22,287 bases of DNA, from assembly GCA_045578045.1 (NCBI GenBank), contig JAZNJM010000025.1, positions 1-22,287 on the forward strand, given 5' to 3'. Both the position numbers and the translations under genes were made by a program. Of the stretch, positions 6,923 through 14,653 are shown in pieces (position 1 is the stretch's first letter; every line of letters begins with the position of its first letter). The notes under the pieces were generated by a model. The model made no database searches and was not told where the DNA came from. It saw nothing but the letters and a program-made list of their open reading frames with translations. The DNA is from SIG653 sp045578045 (GTDB taxonomy: Bacteria > Bacillota > Clostridia > Oscillospirales > CAG-382).

Positions 6923-9358
6923 ATGAAAAAAGCAATCAAAAAATCTTTAGCTGTGTTTTTAACGTTTGTTATGCTTGTTGGATTCGTTCCGTTCAGCAAA
7001 AACTTGTTTGAAAATACAACACTTGACGTAAAAGCAGCAAACGGTGTTTACAATCGAATTCAAGAAATACTTGCCGTTTATCCAAGCGGTTCTTATTTTA
7101 CAACAACAGGTTCCAATTGGGATTCTAATACGGGTACTACTTGTCAATTAAGCGTTATTCCAAGCAGAGGCGGTTTATCAACAGGTGGTGCTGCTGCAAG
7201 CGTATGTGGAGATGGATGGTCATGCAATGCGTTTGCAAAATATGTCTATTATAATATTTTTCACAATGCGGTATATTCTCAACCGAAAATAAACGATTTG
7301 AGTCAGCTTTCTGTTGGGGATTTTGTTGTCTTTGAAGGACATTATGGGATTTTCCTTTCTTATGACAGTAATTACGTTTATGTTTATGATTCAAACTTCA
7401 CAAATCCACCTTCAAACATAGTAAAATATAACTCACGTATTCCAAGAAGTCGATTTGATTATGCATACCATGCAAGCAATTATGACGAAGTGAATGGATC
7501 TTCTACTGATCTCTCCACTGATCCTAATTCCACCACTGATCCTAATCCCGATTCTAATTCAACGCCTGAGGATGAACACGTTTTGATTCAGCTTGATAGT
7601 CCAGTCGGACGTTACGAAGGGCGAAACAATATTGAATTAAAGGGATGGGTTGCGTGTGATGTAGAACCTTCATATATTATGGCTGAGGTTACAACTCAAT
7701 ATAATATGCAGTTTTACGATAACACTGCAAACGAATCAGTTGAAGGATATAAATATCTTTTCCGATTTTCAACAGTTATAAATATATATCATTTACGCAA
7801 TTATCAAACGTATACGGTGAAAATTTGGTCTCAGCACAACGAGAAAATAACTTATTATGAATCTTCTTTTGAGACAGGAGATATTAATATCCCGCCTCGT
7901 GATCCAATTCCAACAAGAGGAAATCTTGTTTATCTTGATACACCAATTGGAACGTATGGCGGGAGAGATCATATTGAATTAAAAGGGTGGATAGCAAGTA
8001 ACACCAATCCAGCTTATATTATGTCTGAGGTAGTTGGCACCAATGTTCAATACGATATGCAGTTTTATGATAACGTACAATACGAACAATGGCCAGGATA
8101 TAATCATCTTTACCGTTTTTCAACTGTTATTGATATAAACCTTTTATCTTCTAATCGAACATATCAGGTGAACGTATGGTCAGATATTACTGATGCCGTT
8201 TGTTTTTATTTCGAAACAGGATATATTGATCCAAAACAATATTTTGTTTCTTTTGCCGGAAATAATTGTTCTAATTTACCAAGTCCTATTATTGTCAACG
8301 AAGGTACATTTGCAACAATTCCTTCAACAATTCCTCAAAAAACAGGATATACGTTCAAGGGGTGGTCAACATCTCCATCATCCAATAACGTAAATTACAA
8401 AGTGGGCGACAGTTTGACAGTTAGTACAAACGTTGTTCTTTACGGCGTATTTGAAGTAAATAAATATAGCGTTACGTACAACGCTAATGGTGGAACGGAT
8501 TCGCCAAGCGGTCAAATAAAAACCCACGATATTGCATTGACACTTTCAACACTTCGACCAACGAGAGAGGGGTACACTTTCCTCGGATGGTCAACAAACA
8601 GCGCGGATACTTCTGCAACTTATCAACCAGGATGTTCTTTTGACTTGAACGTTAATACAACACTTTATGCTATTTGGGAGGAGATTCCTATGGAAGAATC
8701 CTCGGAAGAAGAATCCTCAGAAGAAGAATCCTCGGAAGAAGAATCCTCGGAAATTATTGATCCTGATCTTCCTACAATAGTTGTTGAAAGTAAAACAGCG
8801 AGAAAAGGCGATACATTTGACATTGCAATAGATTTAAAAAACAATGCCGGAATTGCATCTGCAAAATTTGAGGTTTATTATGATGATAATAAATTCGAAT
8901 TAACAGACATTGTTTTTAACACTGAACTTGGCGGTACTTTTATGACTTCACCAAGCTTTGAAAGCCCTGCAATTATTAACTGGTACAGTTTAACAAATAT
9001 TGAGGGAGACGTGAATTTCGCAATACTTAAGTTTAAGGCAAAAGACGATATTTCCGAAGGAAAATACTATATTAAGGTTAAATACAATGAGGAAGATGTT
9101 TTTGATGCCGATGAAAACAATGTTTATTTTCAGGTTCAAAATTCATCAATTGAAATAATCGATTATATTCCAGGGGATATTACAGGAGATGGCTCTGTTA
9201 ACAACAAGGACTTATCTCGACTGCACAAACATTTAACAGGATGGGATGTTGAAGTAATTGAAAGTGCACTTGACGTTAATGGAGACGGAAATATTAACAA
9301 TAAAGATTTAATGCATCTTATGAAGTATCTCTCTAATTATGATGTTGTTCTTTATTAG
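6923..9358 (+). CDS. Secreted papain-like (CHAP/NlpC-type) protein with duplicated domains, InlB-type repeats, cohesin and dockerin
   Basis: 811 aa; the ATG at 6923 has AAAGGA upstream. Order: signal peptide (1-39). Papain-like amidase/peptidase domain (about 40-185) with likely nucleophile Cys101 (GWSCNAFAKY), His140 (FEGHYGIF) and Asp156/Asn158 (VYDSNF). Asp/Asn/Pro/Ser/Thr-rich linker (193-217). Two copies of an unrecognised domain of about 100 residues (219-322, 334-436), both with IELKGW and a ..RFSTVI motif. Two InlB B-type (Listeria-Bacteroides) repeats (about 440-512 and 514-587, GYTF.GWST). ESSEE linker (591-610). Cohesin-like domain (616-745). C-terminal dockerin (751-805) with two calcium loops, GDITGDGSVNNKD and LDVNGDGNINNKD. 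The role is probably cell-wall cleavage or attachment at the surface; an NlpC-like fold does not prove activity. The gene lies downstream of the structured RNA and 25 bases before the next gene, likely co-transcribed. Confidence 0.88.
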   Translation: MKKAIKKSLAVFLTFVMLVGFVPFSKNLFENTTLDVKAANGVYNRIQEILAVYPSGSYFTTTGSNWDSNTGTTCQLSVIPSRGGLSTGGAAASVCGDGWSCNAFAKYVYYNIFHNAVYSQPKINDLSQLSVGDFVVFEGHYGIFLSYDSNYVYVYDSNFTNPPSNIVKYNSRIPRSRFDYAYHASNYDEVNGSSTDLSTDPNSTTDPNPDSNSTPEDEHVLIQLDSPVGRYEGRNNIELKGWVACDVEPSYIMAEVTTQYNMQFYDNTANESVEGYKYLFRFSTVINIYHLRNYQTYTVKIWSQHNEKITYYESSFETGDINIPPRDPIPTRGNLVYLDTPIGTYGGRDHIELKGWIASNTNPAYIMSEVVGTNVQYDMQFYDNVQYEQWPGYNHLYRFSTVIDINLLSSNRTYQVNVWSDITDAVCFYFETGYIDPKQYFVSFAGNNCSNLPSPIIVNEGTFATIPSTIPQKTGYTFKGWSTSPSSNNVNYKVGDSLTVSTNVVLYGVFEVNKYSVTYNANGGTDSPSGQIKTHDIALTLSTLRPTREGYTFLGWSTNSADTSATYQPGCSFDLNVNTTLYAIWEEIPMEESSEEESSEEESSEEESSEIIDPDLPTIVVESKTARKGDTFDIAIDLKNNAGIASAKFEVYYDDNKFELTDIVFNTELGGTFMTSPSFESPAIINWYSLTNIEGDVNFAILKFKAKDDISEGKYYIKVKYNEEDVFDADENNVYFQVQNSSIEIIDYIPGDITGDGSVNNKDLSRLHKHLTGWDVEVIESALDVNGDGNINNKDLMHLMKYLSNYDVVLY
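8696..8752 (+). repeat. 15-bp in-frame tandem repeat encoding the ESSEE linker
   Basis: About 3.8 copies of GAATCCTCGGAAGAA; one copy has an A for G change. It encodes Glu-Ser-Ser-Glu-Glu units between the InlB-type repeats and the cohesin, and could change length by slippage without breaking the frame. Confidence 0.95.
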
Positions 9359-9383
9359 TGGGGATAAACGGGAGAAAAACGTT

Positions 9384-10043
9384 ATGAGAAAACTTTTGGC
9401 ATTTTTGACACTTGTTATTCTTATTAGCAGTCTTAATACTTACGTTTATGCTAATTCAGACTCTTGTGTTTTTTCTGTTGAAAATTCAACAGTATATGCG
9501 GGAGAAACTGTTGTTTTAAAAATTAATGTAAAATCTCAGGGCGTTGCTTCAATAAAACTACAGATTGATTATCCTGAAGAATTGGTATTAGAAGATGTAA
9601 AAGTTAATACGGAATTAGGCGGGATGTTTCAGCTTTCACCAGAGCTTAATATAATCAATTGGATTTCTTTGAATGACGTTAGCGGAGATTTTGTATTGGC
9701 AGAAATGACTTTTAAAGCTCCGTCCAATGCGGAAAATGGAAGATATGATATTAAAATCAGTTGTAACCCTTGCGATATTTTTAATGAGAATGAGGAAGAG
9801 GTTAGTTATATCATTGAGAATGGAGTAATTAACGTTACCTCTAAACAAATAGGAGATATTGACGGGAACGGAGTTATTGATTCAACGGACTATCTACGCG
9901 TTAAAGGGTACTTTCTTGGAACATACGTTCTTGAAGAGGCTTCATTTATTATTGGAGACGTTACCAAAGACGGAGTTATTAACTCTACAGATTATCTCCG
10001 AATTAAAGGGCATTTCCTCGGAACTTATGATTTAAATGGATAA
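9384..10043 (+). CDS. Small secreted cohesin-dockerin protein (adaptor-scaffoldin-like)
   Basis: 219 aa from the ATG at 9384 (GGGAG upstream); a start at 9339 would overlap the previous gene and delay the signal peptide. Signal peptide 1-23 (cleavage near VYA-NS). Cohesin-like beta-sandwich about 28-152, and dockerin 157-217 with two loops, GDIDGNGVIDSTD and GDVTKDGVINSTD, each followed by YLR(V/I)K. The cohesin is a close paralogue of the one in the preceding gene: both have NTELGG.F..SP and INW.SL followed by GD..A...FKA. A lone cohesin plus a dockerin is the plan of small adaptor scaffoldins such as ScaC of Ruminococcus flavefaciens. Whether this cohesin binds dockerins is inference. It is the second gene of the operon, ended by a strong terminator. 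Confidence 0.9.
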   Translation: MRKLLAFLTLVILISSLNTYVYANSDSCVFSVENSTVYAGETVVLKINVKSQGVASIKLQIDYPEELVLEDVKVNTELGGMFQLSPELNIINWISLNDVSGDFVLAEMTFKAPSNAENGRYDIKISCNPCDIFNENEEEVSYIIENGVINVTSKQIGDIDGNGVIDSTDYLRVKGYFLGTYVLEEASFIIGDVTKDGVINSTDYLRIKGHFLGTYDLNG

Positions 10044-10100
10044 AAAAACAGTTTAATCGAAATAATAAAAAAGAACATTTCAAAAAATAATATAATCCAC

Positions 10101-10140
10101 AAAAAGCAGTAATGCTCCGCATGAGTGTTGCTGCTTTTTT
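10101..10140 (+). terminator. Intrinsic terminator of the CHAP-cohesin operon
   Basis: AAAAAGCAGTAA (10101-10112) pairs with TTGCTGCTTTTT (10128-10139) with one G-U pair; an inner CTC/GAG extension and a closing T-run are seen. Confidence 0.93.
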
Positions 10141-10258
10141 GCGTTTCTGTATCGTTATATTAAAATCTGATAATGTTGTTTTCTTGGCAAAAGAGTTTTT
10201 AACGTTGAATATTTCTTACAAAATGAATCTCTTTCATCGGGATTTATAATTAATAGAT

Positions 10259-10306
10259 TTCCCCATTAATAAGCGGTTTTTCTTGTTTTTATGTCTTTAT
10301 GGGGAA
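10259..10306. repeat. Inverted repeat in the ddl upstream region
   Basis: TTCCCCATTAA (10259-10269) and TTATGGGGAA (10297-10306) are reverse complements apart from one extra T. A further GGGGAA copy follows at 10313-10318. It lies upstream of the ddl promoter. The rest of 10141-10341 shows nothing I recognise. Confidence 0.45.
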
Positions 10307-10341
10307 TAATTTGGGGAAAAATATATTTTAATAAAAAACTA

Positions 10342-10370
10342 TTTACTTTTTTGTTTAATTGATGTATAAT
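10342..10370 (+). promoter_or_regulatory. Promoter of ddl
   Basis: TTTACT (10342-10347), 17-base spacer, perfect TATAAT (10365-10370). Start expected near 10377, giving an 82-base leader. Confidence 0.78.
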
Positions 10371-10396
10371 AAAAAAAGTATGGGCATAAATATGTC

Positions 10397-10444
10397 TTCG
10401 GAACAGAGAGGCAAAACAGGCTTTTCTCGAATTTTGTTCCCGAA
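10397..10444 (+). promoter_or_regulatory. Long leader hairpin ending next to the ddl ribosome site
   Basis: TTCGGAACA (10397-10405) pairs with TGTTCC-GAA (10435-10444, one bulged C). An inner stem GAGAGG (10406-10411)/TTTCTC (10423-10428, two G-U) extends it. The base of the stem touches the AAAGGA ribosome site (10444-10449), so folding could affect ddl translation. No T-tract follows. Confidence 0.6.
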
Positions 10445-10458
10445 AGGAAAAATCATTT

Positions 10459-11517
10459 ATGAATGAGAAAAAAACGGTTGCATTGATATTTGGCGGAAGC
10501 TCTTCAGAATACAAAATATCTTTGCTTTCAACTTATTCCGTTTTGAAAAATATATCTAAAGAGCTTTTTGAAGTAATAAAGGTTGGAATAACTCAAAAAG
10601 GAGTTTGGTTTGTATATAACGGTGATAATGAAAAAATTAAAGACGGAACGTGGATAGACGATAAAGAAAATCTTGTTCCCGCTGTTATCTCACCTTGCAC
10701 TGTTCAACACGGACTTTTTTTATTCAATAAAGCTGAAATGAAGTTTGAAACAAAAAGAATAGACGTTGCTTTTCCGCTGATTCACGGAAAAGGCGGGGAA
10801 GACGGTGCACTTCAAGGACTTTTTTCTCTTGCAGGGATTCCCTTTGTTGGATGCGGAATTATGTCTTCTGCGTGTTGTATGAACAAGATTATTGCAAAAA
10901 AACTTTGTGAAAAAGAAAACATTCCCGTTGTTGATTGGCTCTCAGCAAGAAAAGACGAATTTTCAGAAGGTTTTATAAAAAAATGCGAAGAAGAGCTTTC
11001 TTATCCTATGTTTGTTAAACCAGCCGAGGAGGGTTCTTCGTATGGGGCTTCAAAGGCTTCTTCAAGAGAAGAGCTTGTTTCTGCCACAGAATCCGCATTT
11101 TCACACGGACAAAGTATACTTATTGAAAAATACATAAAGGGAAGAGAAATTGAGGTTGCTTCTTTTCAAGAAGAAAATGATATTTATATATCTTCTCCGG
11201 GCGAAATTGTTCCCGAAGATTTTTATGATTATGATTCCAAATACGTGAATAATACGGCAACTCTTCACGTCCCCGCAAGTCTTGACAAAAAAATTGCTGA
11301 AAGACTTGTGGAAATTGCAAAAAAGGTTTTCAAAACACTTCATTGCAAAGGCTTTGGAAGAATTGATTTTTTCATTGACGGAGAAAAAATATATTTTAAT
11401 GAAATTAATACAATCCCAGGATTTACAAATATAAGTATGTATCCGAAGCTGATGGAACACGATGGAATATCATATACAGACCTTATAACCAAGCTGATAG
11501 AGTCTGCATCCCTTTAA
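10459..11517 (+). CDS. ddl: D-alanine--D-alanine ligase
   Basis: 352 aa, ATP-grasp enzyme making D-Ala-D-Ala for peptidoglycan in the cytoplasm. N-terminal domain: VALIFGGSSSEYKISLLS, then PLIHGKGGEDGALQG. ATP-grasp core: MFVKPAEEGSSYGASK, ILIEKYIKGREIEVA, the omega-loop FYDYDSKY, GFGRIDFF and metal-binding EINTIPGFT. The FYDYDSKY loop supports D-Ala as second substrate. The N-terminal half (VGITQKGVWF, NGD.EKI..GTW) also resembles the VanG-type D-Ala-D-Ser ligase branch, but no VanT or VanXY partner is nearby, so a housekeeping Ddl is favoured. ATG at 10459 follows AAAGGA at somewhat long spacing. Confidence 0.93.
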   Translation: MNEKKTVALIFGGSSSEYKISLLSTYSVLKNISKELFEVIKVGITQKGVWFVYNGDNEKIKDGTWIDDKENLVPAVISPCTVQHGLFLFNKAEMKFETKRIDVAFPLIHGKGGEDGALQGLFSLAGIPFVGCGIMSSACCMNKIIAKKLCEKENIPVVDWLSARKDEFSEGFIKKCEEELSYPMFVKPAEEGSSYGASKASSREELVSATESAFSHGQSILIEKYIKGREIEVASFQEENDIYISSPGEIVPEDFYDYDSKYVNNTATLHVPASLDKKIAERLVEIAKKVFKTLHCKGFGRIDFFIDGEKIYFNEINTIPGFTNISMYPKLMEHDGISYTDLITKLIESASL

Positions 11518-11603
11518 TAAAAAATATCTTTAGCTTGTTGTAAAAAACAGTTTTATAATTGGCTAATAAAAATATGTTTTAAAACGCAGGTGTATAACGC
11601 ATT

Positions 11604-12113
11604 ATGAAGGAAATGATAAGCGGCAATTTTACTTTAAAAATTAAGCCTTTCCATATTTTAAATCAAGACAGAGAAAGAATGTATGAAGAATATAAAGTTC
11701 CTCTTCAAGTAGGCGAAATGGATATATACAAAAACGGAAAAGCGTATATTAAGCTATTTGATGAAAATTCTTTTGCTTTTGAGAATTTTGAGCCATCCGT
11801 TGAGCTTTTTACAGAAAAATCAAAAAGCGGAAAAACTAAAGTATTTTTGGTTTATCGAAACGGATTCAGCGTTTTCAACGGATTTTTTTCAGAAGGAGAA
11901 AAAAATCAGTTTTCTGTTTGCGATATTGGAGGCTTTAACCGCCTTGGTGCATTGGAAACCATTGGTCTTGACAACAGTATATCAAACGAAGGCGGAAAAC
12001 TTGTTTTAAGATTCAAGGCAACACATTCCTGTTTTGTTAATACTTTAGGAATAATTGAGATATCCGTTAATAAGATTTCTCATATGAAAAAAAATGAAAA
12101 GATTTATTCATAA
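11604..12113 (+). CDS. Uncharacterised beta-rich protein
   Basis: 169 aa, no signal peptide or membrane segment. Alternating hydrophobic/polar strands suggest a beta-barrel or sandwich: MDIYKNGKAYIKLF, KTKVFLVYRNGFSVFNG, GGKLVLRFKATHSC and LGIIEISV. The closing GG.L.L.F.A......N.LG.IEI.V pattern faintly recalls DUF1934/YwiB calycin-like proteins, but I do not claim membership. The ATG at 11604 has only a weak ribosome site (GCAGGTG, long spacing). A second Met four codons in is too close to its own AAGGA to be better. It follows ddl by 86 bases and is followed at once by a repeat array. Confidence 0.72.
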   Translation: MKEMISGNFTLKIKPFHILNQDRERMYEEYKVPLQVGEMDIYKNGKAYIKLFDENSFAFENFEPSVELFTEKSKSGKTKVFLVYRNGFSVFNGFFSEGEKNQFSVCDIGGFNRLGALETIGLDNSISNEGGKLVLRFKATHSCFVNTLGIIEISVNKISHMKKNEKIYS

Positions 12114-12120
12114 CAACAGA

Positions 12121-12429
12121 TTTAAGAATTTTTTGAACTTAACGCTTAAATGGGTTTAAGAGTTTTTTGAATTTAACGTTTAAATGAATTTAAGGATTTT
12201 ACTGAATTTAACGTTTAAATGAGTTTAAGAATTTTTTGAACTTAACGTTTAAATGAGTTTAAGAATTTTTTGAACTTAACGCTTAAATGGGTTTAAGGAT
12301 TTTACTGAATTTAACGTTTAAATGAGTTTAAGAATTTTTTGAATTTAACGTTTAAATGAATTTAAGAGTTTTTTGAATTTAACGTTTAAATGAATTTAAG
12401 AATTTTACTGAATTTATCGTATATTTAAA
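12121..12429 (+). repeat. Tandem array of nine 34/35-bp units
   Basis: Units start at 12121, 12155, 12189, 12224, 12258, 12292, 12327, 12361 and 12395; the ninth decays after about 20 bases. Each opens TTTAAGAATTTT or a close variant and ends AACGTTTAAATGAG/GAA. Units 3 and 6 are 35 bp (TTTTACTG) and the others 34 bp (TTTTTTG). Units 1 and 5 are identical (CGCTTAAATGGG), units 3 and 6 are identical, and units 2 and 8 are identical, so the array grew by block duplication. There are no unique spacers, so it is not CRISPR. It fills nearly the whole 329-bp gap and has no open frame of note. Confidence 0.97.
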
Positions 12430-12442
12430 AAAGAGGTCGAAA

Positions 12443-13672
12443 ATGAAGTTTACTTTTCTTGACGGTGCAACGGGAACAAATTTAATGAAAGCGGGAATGC
12501 CTTATGGTGTTTGCGTTGAAAAATGGGTTCTTGATAACCCAAATGTTATAATATCCCTTCAGGAAAAATACGTTGAAGGTGGTTCAGATATAGTTTATTC
12601 TTCAACATTTGGTGCAAACCCTGTTTCTTTAAAAAAATATGGTCTTGAAGATAAAACGGAAGAAATGAACAAAGCTCTCGTTTCTCTCTCAAAGAAGGCT
12701 TCAAAGGGGAAGGCTAAAGTTGCGGGAGATATTTCTTCAACGGGATGTCTTTTAGCCCCAATGGGAGATTCAACGTATGAAGAAATAAAAAAAGCATATT
12801 CCGTTCAGGCAAAAGCTCTTGATGAGGGTGGAGTTGACCTTTTTGTTCTTGAAACCTTTTCGTCATTAGCAGAATGTCTCGCGGCGTTTGACGGAGTGAG
12901 AGCTGTCTCACAAAAAGATATTATGGTTTCTGTTACTGTTGAATCAAGTGGGAAAACCCTTTGCGGTGATTCTCCCGAAAGCTGTCTTGCTGCACTTTCC
13001 GCAAGAGGTGCTGTTGCTTTTGGCGTTAATTGCTCCTCTGGAATTGAGTCTATGGCAAAGGTTATTGGAAATCTCAGCTTGATTTCAAATATTCCTCTTA
13101 TTTCAAAACCAAACGCAGGTCTTCCCGTTTTGGTGAACGGAGAAAACGTTTTTCCTGATTCAGCAGAGGATTTTGCCGAAAAATACGATTCATTAATAAA
13201 GGCGGGTGCATCTTTCATTGGTGGATGTTGCGGAACAACGCCTGAACATATAAAAGCATTACACGATAAATTTGAAAACGCTACTCCTGCTAAAATGGAA
13301 AACTGCAACGTTTATGCTTGTTCGAACAAGGAAATATTTAAGATTAAAGACAGAAGCATATGGGAAAATCCTGTTGACCGTATTCTTTGCGATGAAGACG
13401 TGATTTTTTCCATTCCCGAAAAAGATGAAGCAGATTGTTTCAGACTTTTTATTGAAAGAGAAGAAGATATCGAGAATTTTATCGAGTGTATGTCTTCCAT
13501 AGAAACGCCTCTCATTTTGGGAGCGTCTTCCATTTCGATTTTTGAAAAAGCGGTTTCCGTTTACGTTGGAAGATGTATATACGATGAAGAATGTGGATTT
13601 GACAAAGAGCAAGTTGAGATTTTGAAAAATAAATATGGATTTATCGTTTCATCTGACATAATAGATGGCTGA
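12443..13672 (+). CDS. Homocysteine S-methyltransferase family protein with a shrunken MetH pterin-domain remnant
   Basis: 409 aa; AGAGGT precedes the ATG at 12443. Residues 1-280 form the zinc-dependent homocysteine-binding barrel: FLDGATGTNL, GVNCSS (Cys197) and GGCCGTTPEH (Cys262, Cys263) give the three zinc ligands. By family knowledge such domains activate homocysteine to make methionine. The C-terminal 130 residues are unusual. About 330-402 (IETPLILGASS, VSVYVGR, EILKNKYGFIV) match in order the first part of the MetH pterin-binding barrel (..VPLSLDI.., ..AYPGRSLFNS, ..LLKKYGG.), but the domain stops there and the pterin-contacting Asp is Gly360/Ala361. No continuation is found in another frame before the next gene, 46 bases on. 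It may need a separate methyl donor protein. Confidence 0.9.
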   Translation: MKFTFLDGATGTNLMKAGMPYGVCVEKWVLDNPNVIISLQEKYVEGGSDIVYSSTFGANPVSLKKYGLEDKTEEMNKALVSLSKKASKGKAKVAGDISSTGCLLAPMGDSTYEEIKKAYSVQAKALDEGGVDLFVLETFSSLAECLAAFDGVRAVSQKDIMVSVTVESSGKTLCGDSPESCLAALSARGAVAFGVNCSSGIESMAKVIGNLSLISNIPLISKPNAGLPVLVNGENVFPDSAEDFAEKYDSLIKAGASFIGGCCGTTPEHIKALHDKFENATPAKMENCNVYACSNKEIFKIKDRSIWENPVDRILCDEDVIFSIPEKDEADCFRLFIEREEDIENFIECMSSIETPLILGASSISIFEKAVSVYVGRCIYDEECGFDKEQVEILKNKYGFIVSSDIIDG

Positions 13673-13718
13673 GACGATTCGTTAATCTTTAAAAAGAAAA
13701 AATAAAGGATATTTTAAA

Positions 13719-14639
13719 ATGGATTCCAATACTGAAAACATTATTATTGCTTCGGGACTTGATGATTTCTTTATCGTTCCCAAAAAGGTTTTGAATTTAA
13801 TAAAAAGTATGAACGAGTCGGAATTGAAGCTCTTTATATATCTTTGTGCAAACAAAAGCTGTTCTGCTCTTGAAGCAAAAGACGCTTTAGGACTTTCGGT
13901 TGAGGAATTTGAAGCCGCTTCAAGCTATATTAACGGAACAAAAGTATTCAGCGTTTCAAAAGCGGAGGAAGAACCAAAAAAGAAGCTATCTCAGGCATCT
14001 TTGTTTCAAAACTATGACGGAGAGATTATTGCGAATGCTTTGGAAAACAACGAAGAATTTAAGTTCGTTGCAAACGTTGCGGCAAACTGTCTTGGAAAAG
14101 CTAATCTGAACAGAAACGATTTAAATTCTCTTTATAATCTTTTTGATTTCGTTAGACTTGACGGAAAGTTTATATGCGGAGTTATTCATTATTGCGTATC
14201 AAAAGGTAAAAGCTCTATGCAATACATATTAAAAACTGCTCTTTCTATGGCTGATTCGGGTATAAATACGTATGAACAGCTTGAAGAATATCTGAAGAAA
14301 AAAGAAGAGGCAAATACGGAAATTGCAAAATTTAAAGCCCTTTGCGGTTTTGGAAACAGAGCTTTGTCTTCAAAAGAGGAAAAGTTTATTTCACGCTGGT
14401 TTGAAGAAATGAGATATGGAATAGATATTGTTAAACTTGCTTATGAAATAACCGTAGATAAAACTCACGAGCTTAGTTTCAACTATATGGGAAAAATTCT
14501 TGAAAATTGGTTTGCCGCAGGATATAAAACGATTTCAGATATTAAAAGCGGTTCAAAGAAACCCGCTTCGAAAAAAACGTCTGACAGCTTCGAGGTTGAT
14601 GATTTCGTTGCCGCGGCTATAAAAAAGAGTGGATATTAA
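13719..14639 (+). CDS. DnaD-domain replication/primosome protein
   Basis: 306 aa, AAAGGA before the ATG. N-terminal winged-helix-like part (about 15-75, LKLFIYLCANKSCSALEAKDALGLS), a charged linker, then two DnaB/DnaD C-terminal-type helical domains: about 105-190 (FVRLDGKFICGVIHYCVSKG) and about 205-275 (FGNRALSSKEEKFISRWFEE..YGIDIVKLAYE, ELSFNYMGKILENWFAAG). The last fits the YxxxI..W helix typical of DnaD. By family knowledge these act in helicase loading at replication initiation in Firmicutes. In many relatives a DnaC-like loader follows; here it is an unknown membrane protein 14 bases on, so the usual pairing is absent. Also a possible phage-type replication protein, but no phage genes are nearby. 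Confidence 0.88.
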   Translation: MDSNTENIIIASGLDDFFIVPKKVLNLIKSMNESELKLFIYLCANKSCSALEAKDALGLSVEEFEAASSYINGTKVFSVSKAEEEPKKKLSQASLFQNYDGEIIANALENNEEFKFVANVAANCLGKANLNRNDLNSLYNLFDFVRLDGKFICGVIHYCVSKGKSSMQYILKTALSMADSGINTYEQLEEYLKKKEEANTEIAKFKALCGFGNRALSSKEEKFISRWFEEMRYGIDIVKLAYEITVDKTHELSFNYMGKILENWFAAGYKTISDIKSGSKKPASKKTSDSFEVDDFVAAAIKKSGY

Positions 14640-14653
14640 AAAAGGAGGTTGTT

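Noticed and set aside
10459..11517. VanG-type D-Ala-D-Ser resistance ligase
   Set aside because: The N-terminus is suggestive, but the omega-loop is D-Ala-like and no van partner genes are nearby.
12121..12429. CRISPR array
   Set aside because: Units are directly adjacent with no unique spacers, and no cas genes are present.
12805..13308. 167-residue minus-strand open frame inside the homocysteine methyltransferase gene
   Set aside because: Shadow of a well-supported gene; no ribosome site or recognisable domain.
13660..13718. Frameshift that would continue the MetH pterin domain
   Set aside because: No frame after the TGA shows pterin-domain motifs before the DnaD-domain gene starts.
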